Positions 1-5,892 of a stretch of 6,752 nt of DNA are shown piece after piece. The notes beneath the pieces were generated by a model that was not told where the DNA came from, ran no database searches, and was given only the letters and a program-made list of their open reading frames with translations. Location of the stretch: NCBI GenBank assembly GCA_964390645.1, contig CAYMLL010000361.1:1-6752 (forward strand). The letters run 5' to 3'. How positions within the stretch are numbered: position 1 is the first letter of the stretch; each line of letters starts with the position of its first letter. This DNA comes from CAYMLL01 sp964390645 (lineage in GTDB: Bacteria; Planctomycetota; UBA8108). Both the position numbers and the translations under genes were made by a program.

Positions 1-1962
1 GCGATTCGAGAAGATCTCGACCCGTCGACGGCCGAGATTCGCGGTGACGACGTCGACGTCCCCGTCGGAGTCGAAATCGCCTGTCGAGACGTACCAGGGA
101 TCGCCGTCCACCGGGACCGCCGTGGAGCGCTGGAAGGTGCCATCACCGTTGTTGTCGAGCATGGAGAAGCTGCGTGACCCACGGTTGGCCACGAGGAGTT
201 CCGCGGCTCCGTCACCGTTGAGATCACCGGCCGCGACGGCGCTCGGAGAGCGCCCGACCGGATAATCACGCCGGGACTCGAAGGTCCCGGTCCCGTCCCC
301 GCGATTCTGGTAGACGGAGATGTTCCCGGAGTTCTCGTTGGCGCTGACGATCTCGGGAAAACCGTCACCGGTGAGCTCCGCGACCTCGACCATGAACGGA
401 CGCGCGCCGGTCGTGTAGAAGTCCTGGTTGCCGAAGCGGCCGGAGCCGTTGTTGAAGAAGACCTGCATGCGATTGCCCTGAATCGCACCGGTCACAGCGT
501 CCAGATCGCCGTCGCCATCGAAGTCGCCGACGTCGACCGAATTGAGGTACTGGTTGGCTCGCACCAGCAGCGAATTCTGCAGTACCAGATTCCCCGACTG
601 GTCGTTGAGAAAGACCGAGATCGTGCTGCCGAGGCCGTCCCCGGTGATGTAGTCGAGGAATCCGTCGCCGTTGATATCTCCGGTCGCCGCGGCGTGAGGC
701 GCAGGCTGCATGTCGACTCGAACGCTCTCGATGACGATCGCCGACTGGTCGTTGTTCCACAGCACCGATCGACGAACCGTCCGTGTCGACCCGACGACGA
801 CGTCGAGGTCACGATCGCCGTCGATGTCACAGACGTCCATCATCTTGGGCGAGAACTCGGTGTCAAAGACCAGCGGGCGCAGGAACAGACCACCTTGAGC
901 GTTGATCATCACCGTGACCTGCGAATGGCTCGCGGCGCCGAGAACCAGGTCGGCATCGCCGTCGGAGTCGATGTCCCGGGCTGCGATCGTGGCCGCCCCC
1001 GGCGCGACGTGTTCCCGCGCCCCGAATCCACCGACACCATCGTTGAAGAGCACCGTGACGGACTCCTCCGCCCCGACCACGAGATCGGCGGTGCCGTCGT
1101 GATCGAGGTCCGCCGCCGTGACCATGGAGGGACCGGCGGCGAGCGTCACGCGCGCGACGTCGGACAGCGCACCGCTCCCGTCGTTGCTCAGCACCGACAG
1201 GTCGTCGGAGTCCCGATTGACGACGACGACATCGAGGTCATCGTCTCCGTCAACGTCGACAGCGAGCGCCGAGACGGGGTACTCGCCGACGAAGTAGCGG
1301 GCAGACTCAGCGAAGTCGCGATCGCCGAGGTTCATCATCACGATGACCTCGTCGCTCGACGTGTTGGTCGCGATGAGGTCGGGCAAGCCGTCGAGGTCGA
1401 GGTCCGCGACGGTGACGAATCGCGTCGCACGGTCGACCTCGATGCTGTTGCTTTCAGGGAATCCGCCGCCACCGTCGTTCCAGCGCAGCTCGAGAGTGAA
1501 GAAGTTCGCCGTGACGATGTCCGGGGCGCCGTCGGAGTCCAGATCGGCGACCTCGAGCGAGCTCACCCGCACCGAGTTGTCGTACGGGCTCTGCTCATGA
1601 TTCACGAAGCGGCCCTCGCCGTCGCCGAGGGTGACCGCGATCGTCGACAGGGTGTCACCGGCCTGGTTCGCCGTGATCATGTCCGCATCACCGTCTCCAT
1701 CGATGTCGGCGCATCGAATCGCACGCGGATACCTCGGCGCGGGCACGCCGACGTCCCGTGAGACGAGCAGCACCGGGGCGACCTCGCACTCGTCCGGAAC
1801 TTCATTGAGGTTGCAGTCCTCGCTGGTGCCCGCCGCGAGATCGGCGGAGTCCTCCACACCGTTACGGTTGCAGTCGTCCGCACGCACACCCGACGGGAAG
1901 CCGATCGAAAGGACGAGAACGAGGGCGTTGCCGAACCAGGAGCGTATTGTTCTTCGTGTCAT
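1..1962 (-). CDS. Secreted FG-GAP/VCBS repeat beta-propeller protein (3' end outside window)
   Basis: The frame is open from an ATG at 1962 to the left edge, giving 654 residues with no stop, so the C-terminus is missing. Residues 1-28 form a Sec signal peptide: a basic MTRR start, a hydrophobic core at about 12-22, and a likely cut after VRA. Residues 29-60 carry two DCNxNxxxD-type acidic motifs resembling thrombospondin type 3 calcium sites. Twelve FG-GAP/VCBS calcium-loop motifs of the form DxDxDGxxD follow, starting near residues 86, 140, 187, 236, 285, 330, 379, 429, 480, 529, 580 and 629, a period of about 49 residues. This is the integrin-alpha-like propeller pattern, so the protein probably folds as one seven-bladed propeller plus part of a second. 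Such proteins are secreted or surface-attached, and a specific partner cannot be read from the sequence. There is no clear Shine-Dalgarno sequence; the start is chosen because the signal peptide begins there. It is transcribed divergently from the isomerase gene. Family assignment is secure, function is not. Confidence 0.93.
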   Translation of the reverse strand, partial: MTRRTIRSWFGNALVLVLSIGFPSGVRADDCNRNGVEDSADLAAGTSEDCNLNEVPDECEVAPVLLVSRDVGVPAPRYPRAIRCADIDGDGDADMITANQAGDTLSTIAVTLGDGEGRFVNHEQSPYDNSVRVSSLEVADLDSDGAPDIVTANFFTLELRWNDGGGGFPESNSIEVDRATRFVTVADLDLDGLPDLIATNTSSDEVIVMMNLGDRDFAESARYFVGEYPVSALAVDVDGDDDLDVVVVNRDSDDLSVLSNDGSGALSDVARVTLAAGPSMVTAADLDHDGTADLVVGAEESVTVLFNDGVGGFGAREHVAPGAATIAARDIDSDGDADLVLGAASHSQVTVMINAQGGLFLRPLVFDTEFSPKMMDVCDIDGDRDLDVVVGSTRTVRRSVLWNNDQSAIVIESVRVDMQPAPHAAATGDINGDGFLDYITGDGLGSTISVFLNDQSGNLVLQNSLLVRANQYLNSVDVGDFDGDGDLDAVTGAIQGNRMQVFFNNGSGRFGNQDFYTTGARPFMVEVAELTGDGFPEIVSANENSGNISVYQNRGDGTGTFESRRDYPVGRSPSAVAAGDLNGDGAAELLVANRGSRSFSMLDNNGDGTFQRSTAVPVDGDPWYVSTGDFDSDGDVDVVTANLGRRRVEIFSNR
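1783..1878 (-). other. Paired DCNxNxxxD calcium-site-like motifs after the signal peptide
   Basis: This segment encodes residues 29-60 of the FG-GAP protein. Two copies of an Asp-Cys-Asn-x-Asn-x-x-x-Asp pattern are visible (DCNRNGVED and DCNLNEVPD), ending in ECE. The spacing of Asp and Asn resembles thrombospondin type 3 calcium-binding repeats. From general knowledge, this leader is frequent in secreted planctomycete proteins directly before FG-GAP domains. Calcium binding is inferred. Confidence 0.65.
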
Positions 1963-1975
1963 CAACCAGCTTTCG

Positions 1976-1995
1976 AAAAAAACGTTCCTGGAACG
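1976..1995 (-). repeat. 13-nt palindrome followed by a T7 run, upstream of the FG-GAP start
   Basis: Read on the minus strand, CGTTCCAGGAACG (1995-1983) is a perfect inverted repeat with a single central base, followed directly by seven T residues (1982-1976). It ends 13 nt before the FG-GAP start codon. The order of palindrome then T-run resembles an intrinsic terminator or attenuator. However, a usable RNA stem would have only about four base pairs, so a protein-binding site is equally possible. Confidence 0.4.
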
Positions 1996-2060
1996 ACCTT
2001 CCTGCCAAGACCTGTCGACAAGGACAGAGACCCTCTGGATCCCTCGCGGATCAGGACGAC

Positions 2061-2078
2061 CCGCTCCCGTGGGAGCGG
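2061..2078. repeat. Perfect 8-bp inverted repeat (possible operator)
   Basis: CCGCTCCC (2061-2068) and GGGAGCGG (2071-2078) are exact reverse complements separated by two bases. A further pair, CCCTCGC at 2041-2047 and GCGAGGG at 2078-2084, is also complementary, so the region could fold into an extended bulged hairpin. It lies about 100 bp upstream of the FG-GAP start, a reasonable place for a regulator site in a divergent promoter region. No regulator gene is in the window. Confidence 0.45.
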
Positions 2079-2117
2079 CGAGGGGTCGAGCGTCGGACAC
2101 ACCGGCGGCGCAACGCC

Positions 2118-2146
2118 ATTGTATGGACACTTCCGGAGGATCTCTA
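2118..2146 (-). promoter_or_regulatory. Candidate sigma70-type promoter for the FG-GAP gene
   Basis: On the minus strand, TAGAGA (2146-2141, four of six matches to TTGACA) is followed after 17 nt by TACAAT (2123-2118, five of six matches to TATAAT). Transcription would start near 2111 and leave a leader of roughly 150 nt. The spacer contains one arm of the 11-bp inverted repeat, which would suit repression by a bound protein. In a GC-rich genome such matches arise less often by chance, but the call rests on sequence resemblance alone. Confidence 0.3.
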
Positions 2147-2195
2147 AGGCTTTTGTCCTCCTGCGCTTCGGAGCCCGGAACGGGTCCTCCGGAAG
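2130..2195. repeat. 11-bp perfect inverted repeat with 44-nt spacing
   Basis: CTTCCGGAGGA (2130-2140) and TCCTCCGGAAG (2185-2195) are exact reverse complements. The 44-nt interval contains a smaller CCCG/CGGG hairpin (2174-2184). The pair could form an RNA stem, a cruciform, or two half-sites of a regulator acting on the divergent promoters. Each arm also contains the short palindrome TCCGGA. Confidence 0.5.
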
Positions 2196-2233
2196 ATCCT
2201 GCGGGGAGTCCCCGACCACGGGCGCGCTGCGCG

Positions 2234-2262
2234 TTGCCTCCGCATGCCGGGACGGGTAGTCT
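2234..2262 (+). promoter_or_regulatory. Weak candidate promoter for the isomerase operon
   Basis: TTGCCT (2234-2239) and TAGTCT (2257-2262) are separated by 17 nt. They match the sigma70 consensus at four and three positions respectively, the latter including the conserved TA and final T. Transcription would start near 2269, about 50 nt before the isomerase start. The match is poor and an alternative sigma factor is possible. Confidence 0.2.
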
Positions 2263-2307
2263 GATCCAGGCTCGAAGAAGACGGCGTCCCCCGGGAGGAT
2301 GAGGTTC

Positions 2308-2314
2308 AGAGGAA
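2308..2314 (+). promoter_or_regulatory. Shine-Dalgarno sequence of the isomerase gene
   Basis: AGAGGAA lies 7 nt before the ATG at 2322 and 10 nt before a second in-frame ATG at 2325. Either start leaves the twin-arginine signal intact, so the choice between them changes the protein by one residue only. Confidence 0.6.
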
Positions 2315-2321
2315 ACACGGA

Positions 2322-3284
2322 ATGATGAGCGCAAACGAATCGCCTCGACGCGGCTTTCTCGCCGGTCTCGGAGCAGCGAGCCTCGCGGCCCTGGGACTCC
2401 CGCTGCCGACGACCCGAGCGGCTCCCGCACCGGAGGCGGCAAGCGCGAAGAAGAACCGCGTCGGTGTCTCGACCTACTCGTTCTGGCACTTCGAGGGCAA
2501 GCCGCAGGGCAAGACGTCCGTCGAGAAGTGCATCGAACGAGCGGCGAACATGGGATTCGACGGCGTCGAGGTGCTCCACGTGCAGATGTCGAAGCAGTCG
2601 AAGGATTACATGCAGATGCTCAAGCGCATCGCCATCGAGAACGGCGTCGACCTGATGGGATTCTCGATCCACCAGGGATTCGTGTCGCCGCAAGAAGCGA
2701 AGCGCCAGAAGAACATCGACCACACGCTGAAGTGCATCGACATGGCCCACGAGATGGGAATCGGCACCATGCGCCTGAACACCGGTCGCTGGCGCACGAC
2801 CAAGTCGTTCGACGAGCTGATGGCGAATCGCGGCATCGAGCCCGTGCTGGAGGGCTACACCGAGGAAGATGGCTTCAAGTGGGTCATCGACTCGATCGAG
2901 AAGTGCATCCCGCGTGCCGCGGAGGCAGGCGTCGTCATGGGCCTCGAGAACCACTGGGGGCTCGGTCGCACACCCGAGGGAGTTCTGCGCATCGTCAAGG
3001 CCCTGCCATCACCGTGGCTGCAGGTGACCCTCGACACCGGAAACTTTCTCGAGGATCCGTACGACAAGCTCGACATGCTCGCGTCGCGCACGGTGCTGGT
3101 GCAGGCGAAGACGTACTACGGCGGCGGACTCTGGTACGAGCTCGACCTCGACTACGGCCGCATCGCGAAGATCCTGCGCAAGCACGGCTTCAAGGGCTAC
3201 ATCTCGCTCGAGTTCGAAGGCAAGGAAGATGCCGATACCGCGGTTCCCAGGAGCCTCGCCCTGCTGCGCAAGCACTTCGGCTGA
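2322..3284 (+). CDS. TAT-exported sugar phosphate isomerase/epimerase-like TIM-barrel protein
   Basis: The product has 320 residues, about the usual size of the xylose-isomerase-like TIM-barrel family (AP endonuclease 2 fold) plus a leader. Residues 1-41 are a twin-arginine signal: RRGFL at 9-13, then an Ala/Leu-rich core and an Ala-rich cleavage region. This implies folding in the cytoplasm and export of the folded, probably metal-loaded enzyme. Barrel strands are visible at 46-52 (RVGVSTY), 79-86 (FDGVEVLH), 109-114, 147-153, 203-211 (VVMGLENH), 233-241 (LQVTLDTGN), 257-263 and 292-299 (GYISLEFE). By family pattern E209, D238 and E297 are likely metal ligands. The strand-7 position that is usually His within an HxK motif reads Q261-A-K. 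Family members isomerise or epimerise sugars or related polyols; the substrate here is unknown. A good Shine-Dalgarno precedes the ATG. The beta-helix/esterase gene follows after 32 nt, suggesting co-transcription and a role in extracytoplasmic sugar metabolism. Confidence 0.92.
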   Translation: MMSANESPRRGFLAGLGAASLAALGLPLPTTRAAPAPEAASAKKNRVGVSTYSFWHFEGKPQGKTSVEKCIERAANMGFDGVEVLHVQMSKQSKDYMQMLKRIAIENGVDLMGFSIHQGFVSPQEAKRQKNIDHTLKCIDMAHEMGIGTMRLNTGRWRTTKSFDELMANRGIEPVLEGYTEEDGFKWVIDSIEKCIPRAAEAGVVMGLENHWGLGRTPEGVLRIVKALPSPWLQVTLDTGNFLEDPYDKLDMLASRTVLVQAKTYYGGGLWYELDLDYGRIAKILRKHGFKGYISLEFEGKEDADTAVPRSLALLRKHFG

Positions 3285-3316
3285 CGGAAGGTTGACACGG
3301 AGTTGACGAGGGGACC

Positions 3317-5770
3317 ATGACGACGCGAACGGCCCCCCTCTCCCTCGTCGCGTGGTCCCTCGCCACGCTGACTGCTCTCGCTCCCGCAGCCGGCGCGGAC
3401 AAGGAGTCGAGGACCTTTGACGTCGTCCGGGATTTCGGCGCGGTCGCCGACGGCAAGACGGACTGCGCGCGAGCGATCCAGTCCGCGATCGACGCAGCGA
3501 TCGAGGCGGGCGGAGGCCGGGTCAGCCTGCCGGCCGCGCCAGCGCCCTACGTCGTGAGCAAGGAGCTCCGGGTCCACGGCAGCGCGGTGGTCGTCGACGG
3601 ATCCGGCGCGACGCTGAAGCTCGCCGACGGTGCGGGCAGCGCCGCAACCGTGGACGTCCTCGAGGTCTCCGGTTCGCCGGGCAGCCCGGTCGTGGACGTC
3701 GTGATTCGCGGGCTCACCATCGACGCGAACCACTTCGCGCAGGTCGCAGCGTGGCGACCCCGCGGTATCCGCGTTCGCCACGCACGCGACGTGCTGATCG
3801 ATCGTGTTCTCGTACGACGCGCGTGGGTCGGAATCACCTTCGCCGGCGGTGCCACAGCTTGCAGGGCACGGGACTGCCTGGTGACGCGCTGGCACAACGA
3901 CGGCTTCAACGCCAGCGGCGATGGCGTCAGCGGCGGCTGCCGCGATATCGAGTTCCTCCGCTGCCATGCCTTCGACGCCCTCGACGCGACGGACGGCGGA
4001 GACCCGGGACAACGCGACAACGCGTGGGAAATCGAGGACGGCGCCCGTCGCGTCCGCCTCCTCGACTGCACGGTCAACCGTGCAGGTGGTGACGCGTTCG
4101 CGGTGCGATCTCATCCCGCAAGCGAGAGCACGACGGAGGACATCGCGTTCGTCCGCTGCCAGGCGCGCGACGTCGCCGGACGGGGATGGTGGATCCGAGG
4201 GCTCGACACCGATGTCCGCACGCGCCGCGTCCGGCTCGTCGACTGCGTCAGCGTCGCCCCGGTCGTCGTCACCCACGGCGCGGATGAGGTCGAGATCCTG
4301 CGCAGCCGCATCGAGGGCTCACTGATCCTGGGAAGACCGTCACTCGGCGATCGGCGAGAGGTCGCGGCCGACGCCGGAGTCTGGCCGACCCGCTCCGTGC
4401 GCGTGGCGGACAGCAGCCTGCGCGAGCTCGCGATCGACACGCGTGACGGTCACGACCCGCGGCGGTACACCCCCGTGATCGACCTCGAGAAGCTGAGCAT
4501 GGAGAGCGCCGCCGACATTCTCGGCGCTGCCGACGGTATACGTCGCACCGACGTCCGGATCGCCCCCCCGGGCCCGCTACCGGCTCGCCTGCGGACCAAC
4601 TACCATACGCCGCCGGCCCGCGCAGCGAAGCGACACGAGCTGCAGGCCGGCTTTCCGCTCGTCTCGCCGCTGGTCCTCGACAGCGGGCTCAGCGTGACCT
4701 CCCGGAACGAGTGGTTCGAGCTCCGGCGCCCCGAGCTCATCGCACACTGGAGGCGGATCCTCGGCAAGCTCGGCCCGAACCGGAGCGACGCACGCTGGTT
4801 TCCGCGTCCGGTCGCCGCTCGCGCCGGGAAGATCGAGGAGCTCGACGGATACTCCAGACAGCACGTCGACATCGCGATCGAGTCGGACTTCTTTCAGCCC
4901 CACATCCTCCTGACACCACGGGGGCAGGGCCAGGGCCCCTTTCCGGTCGTGATCGCCTGGACGTCGACGAGCCCGGACTACGCGGAGCCGGAGCGGTGGT
5001 GGGGGGCCTGGCTCGCGCGTCACGGTCATGTCGTGCTCTGCGGCTGGTCGTTCATCCGCAACTATCGTGACGGGACCACGTACTCCACGAAGGCCCACGA
5101 GCGTGTCTACCAGCGCTTCGGCCGCTGGCTGCCCATGGCGAAGATGGCGGACGACGTGCGTCGCGAGATCGCGTACCTGGCGCAGAACCCGATCGCCGAC
5201 ACCGACCGCGTCGGGTTCATCGGCTTCTCGCTGAGCGCGAAGGCGGCGCTCTACGTCGGCGCGTTCGTCCCCGAGGTCTCGGCGATCGTATCGATCGATC
5301 CGCACATCGCGCTGCAGGGGAACACGAACTACGACGCCCCGTGGTACCTCGACTCTCGCCGGCTCTTCGACGACATCTCGACGCCCCGCTACCCCGATCC
5401 GGAGCTTCGCGGCACCGTCGAGAGCCTCCTCGACGCGTCGCCCCGACGTCCCGGGCTCGAGCGCAATCACCACGAGTTGCTGGCGCTCTGCGCGCCCCGA
5501 GCGCTCCTGCTCATCGGCTGCAGCATGGAACGAGAAGGCGGTGCGACTCACTCCGACGATCGCCAGAGCCACGCTTACTTCAACCGTGCGAAGGAAGTCT
5601 ACGCGCTCCTCGGCATCCCCGAGCGTCTCGAGCTGGCACCGGTCGACGGCGGGCACCGCGCGAGCAGCCCAGAGATCGACCGTGCGTGGCAGGGCTTCTT
5701 CGAGCGCTGGCTCGTCAAGAAGCCCATCCGGCGCCACGGCCCCGGGACCCCGCCGGGCAACGGTCGGTAG
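3317..5770 (+). CDS. Secreted two-domain protein: pectate-lyase-3-type beta-helix fused to alpha/beta-hydrolase esterase
   Basis: The 817-residue frame is uninterrupted. Residues 1-27 are a Sec signal peptide with a likely cut after AGA. Residues 34-70 match the start of the pectate lyase superfamily 3 fold (FDVVRDFGAVADGKTDC, then a helix and GGGRVSLPA). Beta-helix coils run to about 415, with repeated short strands such as VVIRGLTIDAN, VRLLDCTV and VRLVDCVSV. I see no GH28-type catalytic signature, so it may cleave or only bind polysaccharide. From about 435 an acetyl-xylan-esterase/dienelactone-hydrolase-like domain follows: a lead-in helix (RPELIAHWRRILGKL), PFPVVIAWTS as an early strand, and the nucleophile elbow GFSLSAK with S638. 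HHELLALCAPRALLLI comes before the expected acid strand, and H780 (DGGH) is the probable catalytic His. The acid is not clear (E738, E740 or D747/D748). GAGGGG lies close before the ATG. The gene sits 32 nt after the isomerase gene, so both are probably one operon. The product likely removes ester groups from a polysaccharide bound or cut by the helix; the substrate is inferred, not shown. Confidence 0.88.
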   Translation: MTTRTAPLSLVAWSLATLTALAPAAGADKESRTFDVVRDFGAVADGKTDCARAIQSAIDAAIEAGGGRVSLPAAPAPYVVSKELRVHGSAVVVDGSGATLKLADGAGSAATVDVLEVSGSPGSPVVDVVIRGLTIDANHFAQVAAWRPRGIRVRHARDVLIDRVLVRRAWVGITFAGGATACRARDCLVTRWHNDGFNASGDGVSGGCRDIEFLRCHAFDALDATDGGDPGQRDNAWEIEDGARRVRLLDCTVNRAGGDAFAVRSHPASESTTEDIAFVRCQARDVAGRGWWIRGLDTDVRTRRVRLVDCVSVAPVVVTHGADEVEILRSRIEGSLILGRPSLGDRREVAADAGVWPTRSVRVADSSLRELAIDTRDGHDPRRYTPVIDLEKLSMESAADILGAADGIRRTDVRIAPPGPLPARLRTNYHTPPARAAKRHELQAGFPLVSPLVLDSGLSVTSRNEWFELRRPELIAHWRRILGKLGPNRSDARWFPRPVAARAGKIEELDGYSRQHVDIAIESDFFQPHILLTPRGQGQGPFPVVIAWTSTSPDYAEPERWWGAWLARHGHVVLCGWSFIRNYRDGTTYSTKAHERVYQRFGRWLPMAKMADDVRREIAYLAQNPIADTDRVGFIGFSLSAKAALYVGAFVPEVSAIVSIDPHIALQGNTNYDAPWYLDSRRLFDDISTPRYPDPELRGTVESLLDASPRRPGLERNHHELLALCAPRALLLIGCSMEREGGATHSDDRQSHAYFNRAKEVYALLGIPERLELAPVDGGHRASSPEIDRAWQGFFERWLVKKPIRRHGPGTPPGNGR

Positions 5771-5892
5771 CACGGACGTCTCCGCCGTTCCCCGATCAGG
5801 GGAGAGCTCGAGTCTCTACGGACCCCGCGGGGAGGCTCCGCGTGAGGGCCCGCAGGCCTCCATGCGGCAGCCTCCCCCCCGAGACCCGGAGC
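5771..5892. other. Convergent intergenic region
   Basis: These 122 bases separate the stop of the fusion gene from the stop of the dockerin-tailed gene. They contain a small TCCCC/GGGGA hairpin at 5789-5803 and the long hairpin at 5829-5877. No coding frame in this stretch is credible. Confidence 0.75.
5829..5877. terminator. Long imperfect hairpin between convergent genes, probable bidirectional terminator
   Basis: The left arm 5829-5850 and the right arm 5855-5877 pair around a CGCA loop. The outer nine base pairs (GGGGAGGCT with AGCCTCCCC) are perfect. One bulged C (5868) follows, then CCGC/GCGG, a G-T wobble, two pairs, one A-C mismatch, a G-T wobble and four more pairs to the loop. No U-tract follows on either strand, as is common in GC-rich genomes. 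The position between two gene ends supports termination or transcript 3'-end protection. Confidence 0.6.

Larger units (their letters stand above)
1963..2321. other. Divergent intergenic region with inverted repeats
   Basis: These 359 bases lie between the start codons of the FG-GAP gene (minus) and the isomerase gene (plus). I see no credible coding frame: the frames that cross it are low-complexity and lack a ribosome-binding site or a recognisable protein. It contains an 11-bp inverted repeat (2130-2140 and 2185-2195), a compact palindrome (2061-2078) and a 13-nt palindrome next to a run of seven A residues (1976-1995). It must hold the promoters for both directions; weak candidates are listed separately. 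Confidence 0.8.

Noticed and set aside
1..1750. Regularly spaced GTCGCCGTC-like blocks that might suggest a CRISPR or satellite array.
   Set aside because: The blocks recur about every 147 nt, differ in sequence, and encode the DGDGD loops of the FG-GAP repeats.
694..1761. Plus-strand frame of 355 residues, the longest complete open frame in the left third.
   Set aside because: It is exactly antisense to the FG-GAP repeats. GAC/GTC-rich codons read backwards give a Val/Asp/Arg-rich chain with no domain, signal or ribosome-binding site.
1962..2954. Minus-strand frame of 330 residues crossing the divergent intergenic region.
   Set aside because: It is antisense to the isomerase gene for most of its length and His/Arg/Leu-rich without a recognisable domain. 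The plus-strand protein is clearly real.
2528..3295. Plus-strand frame of 255 residues inside the isomerase gene.
   Set aside because: It overlaps the isomerase in another frame and reads as Arg/His-rich sequence without a start signal.
3292..3297. TTGACA, a perfect -35 sequence, between the isomerase and fusion genes.
   Set aside because: It lies only about 20 nt before the next start codon, and no -10 fits before that gene. A second GTTGAC nearby shows that it is a short local repeat.
3197..4276. Minus-strand frame of 359 residues.
   Set aside because: It is antisense to the beta-helix domain and spans the isomerase/fusion boundary, and its composition is typical of a GC-rich shadow frame.
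4577..5773. Minus-strand frame of 398 residues.
   Set aside because: It is antisense to the esterase domain. The sense frame has the nucleophile elbow and His motif, whereas this frame has no family pattern.
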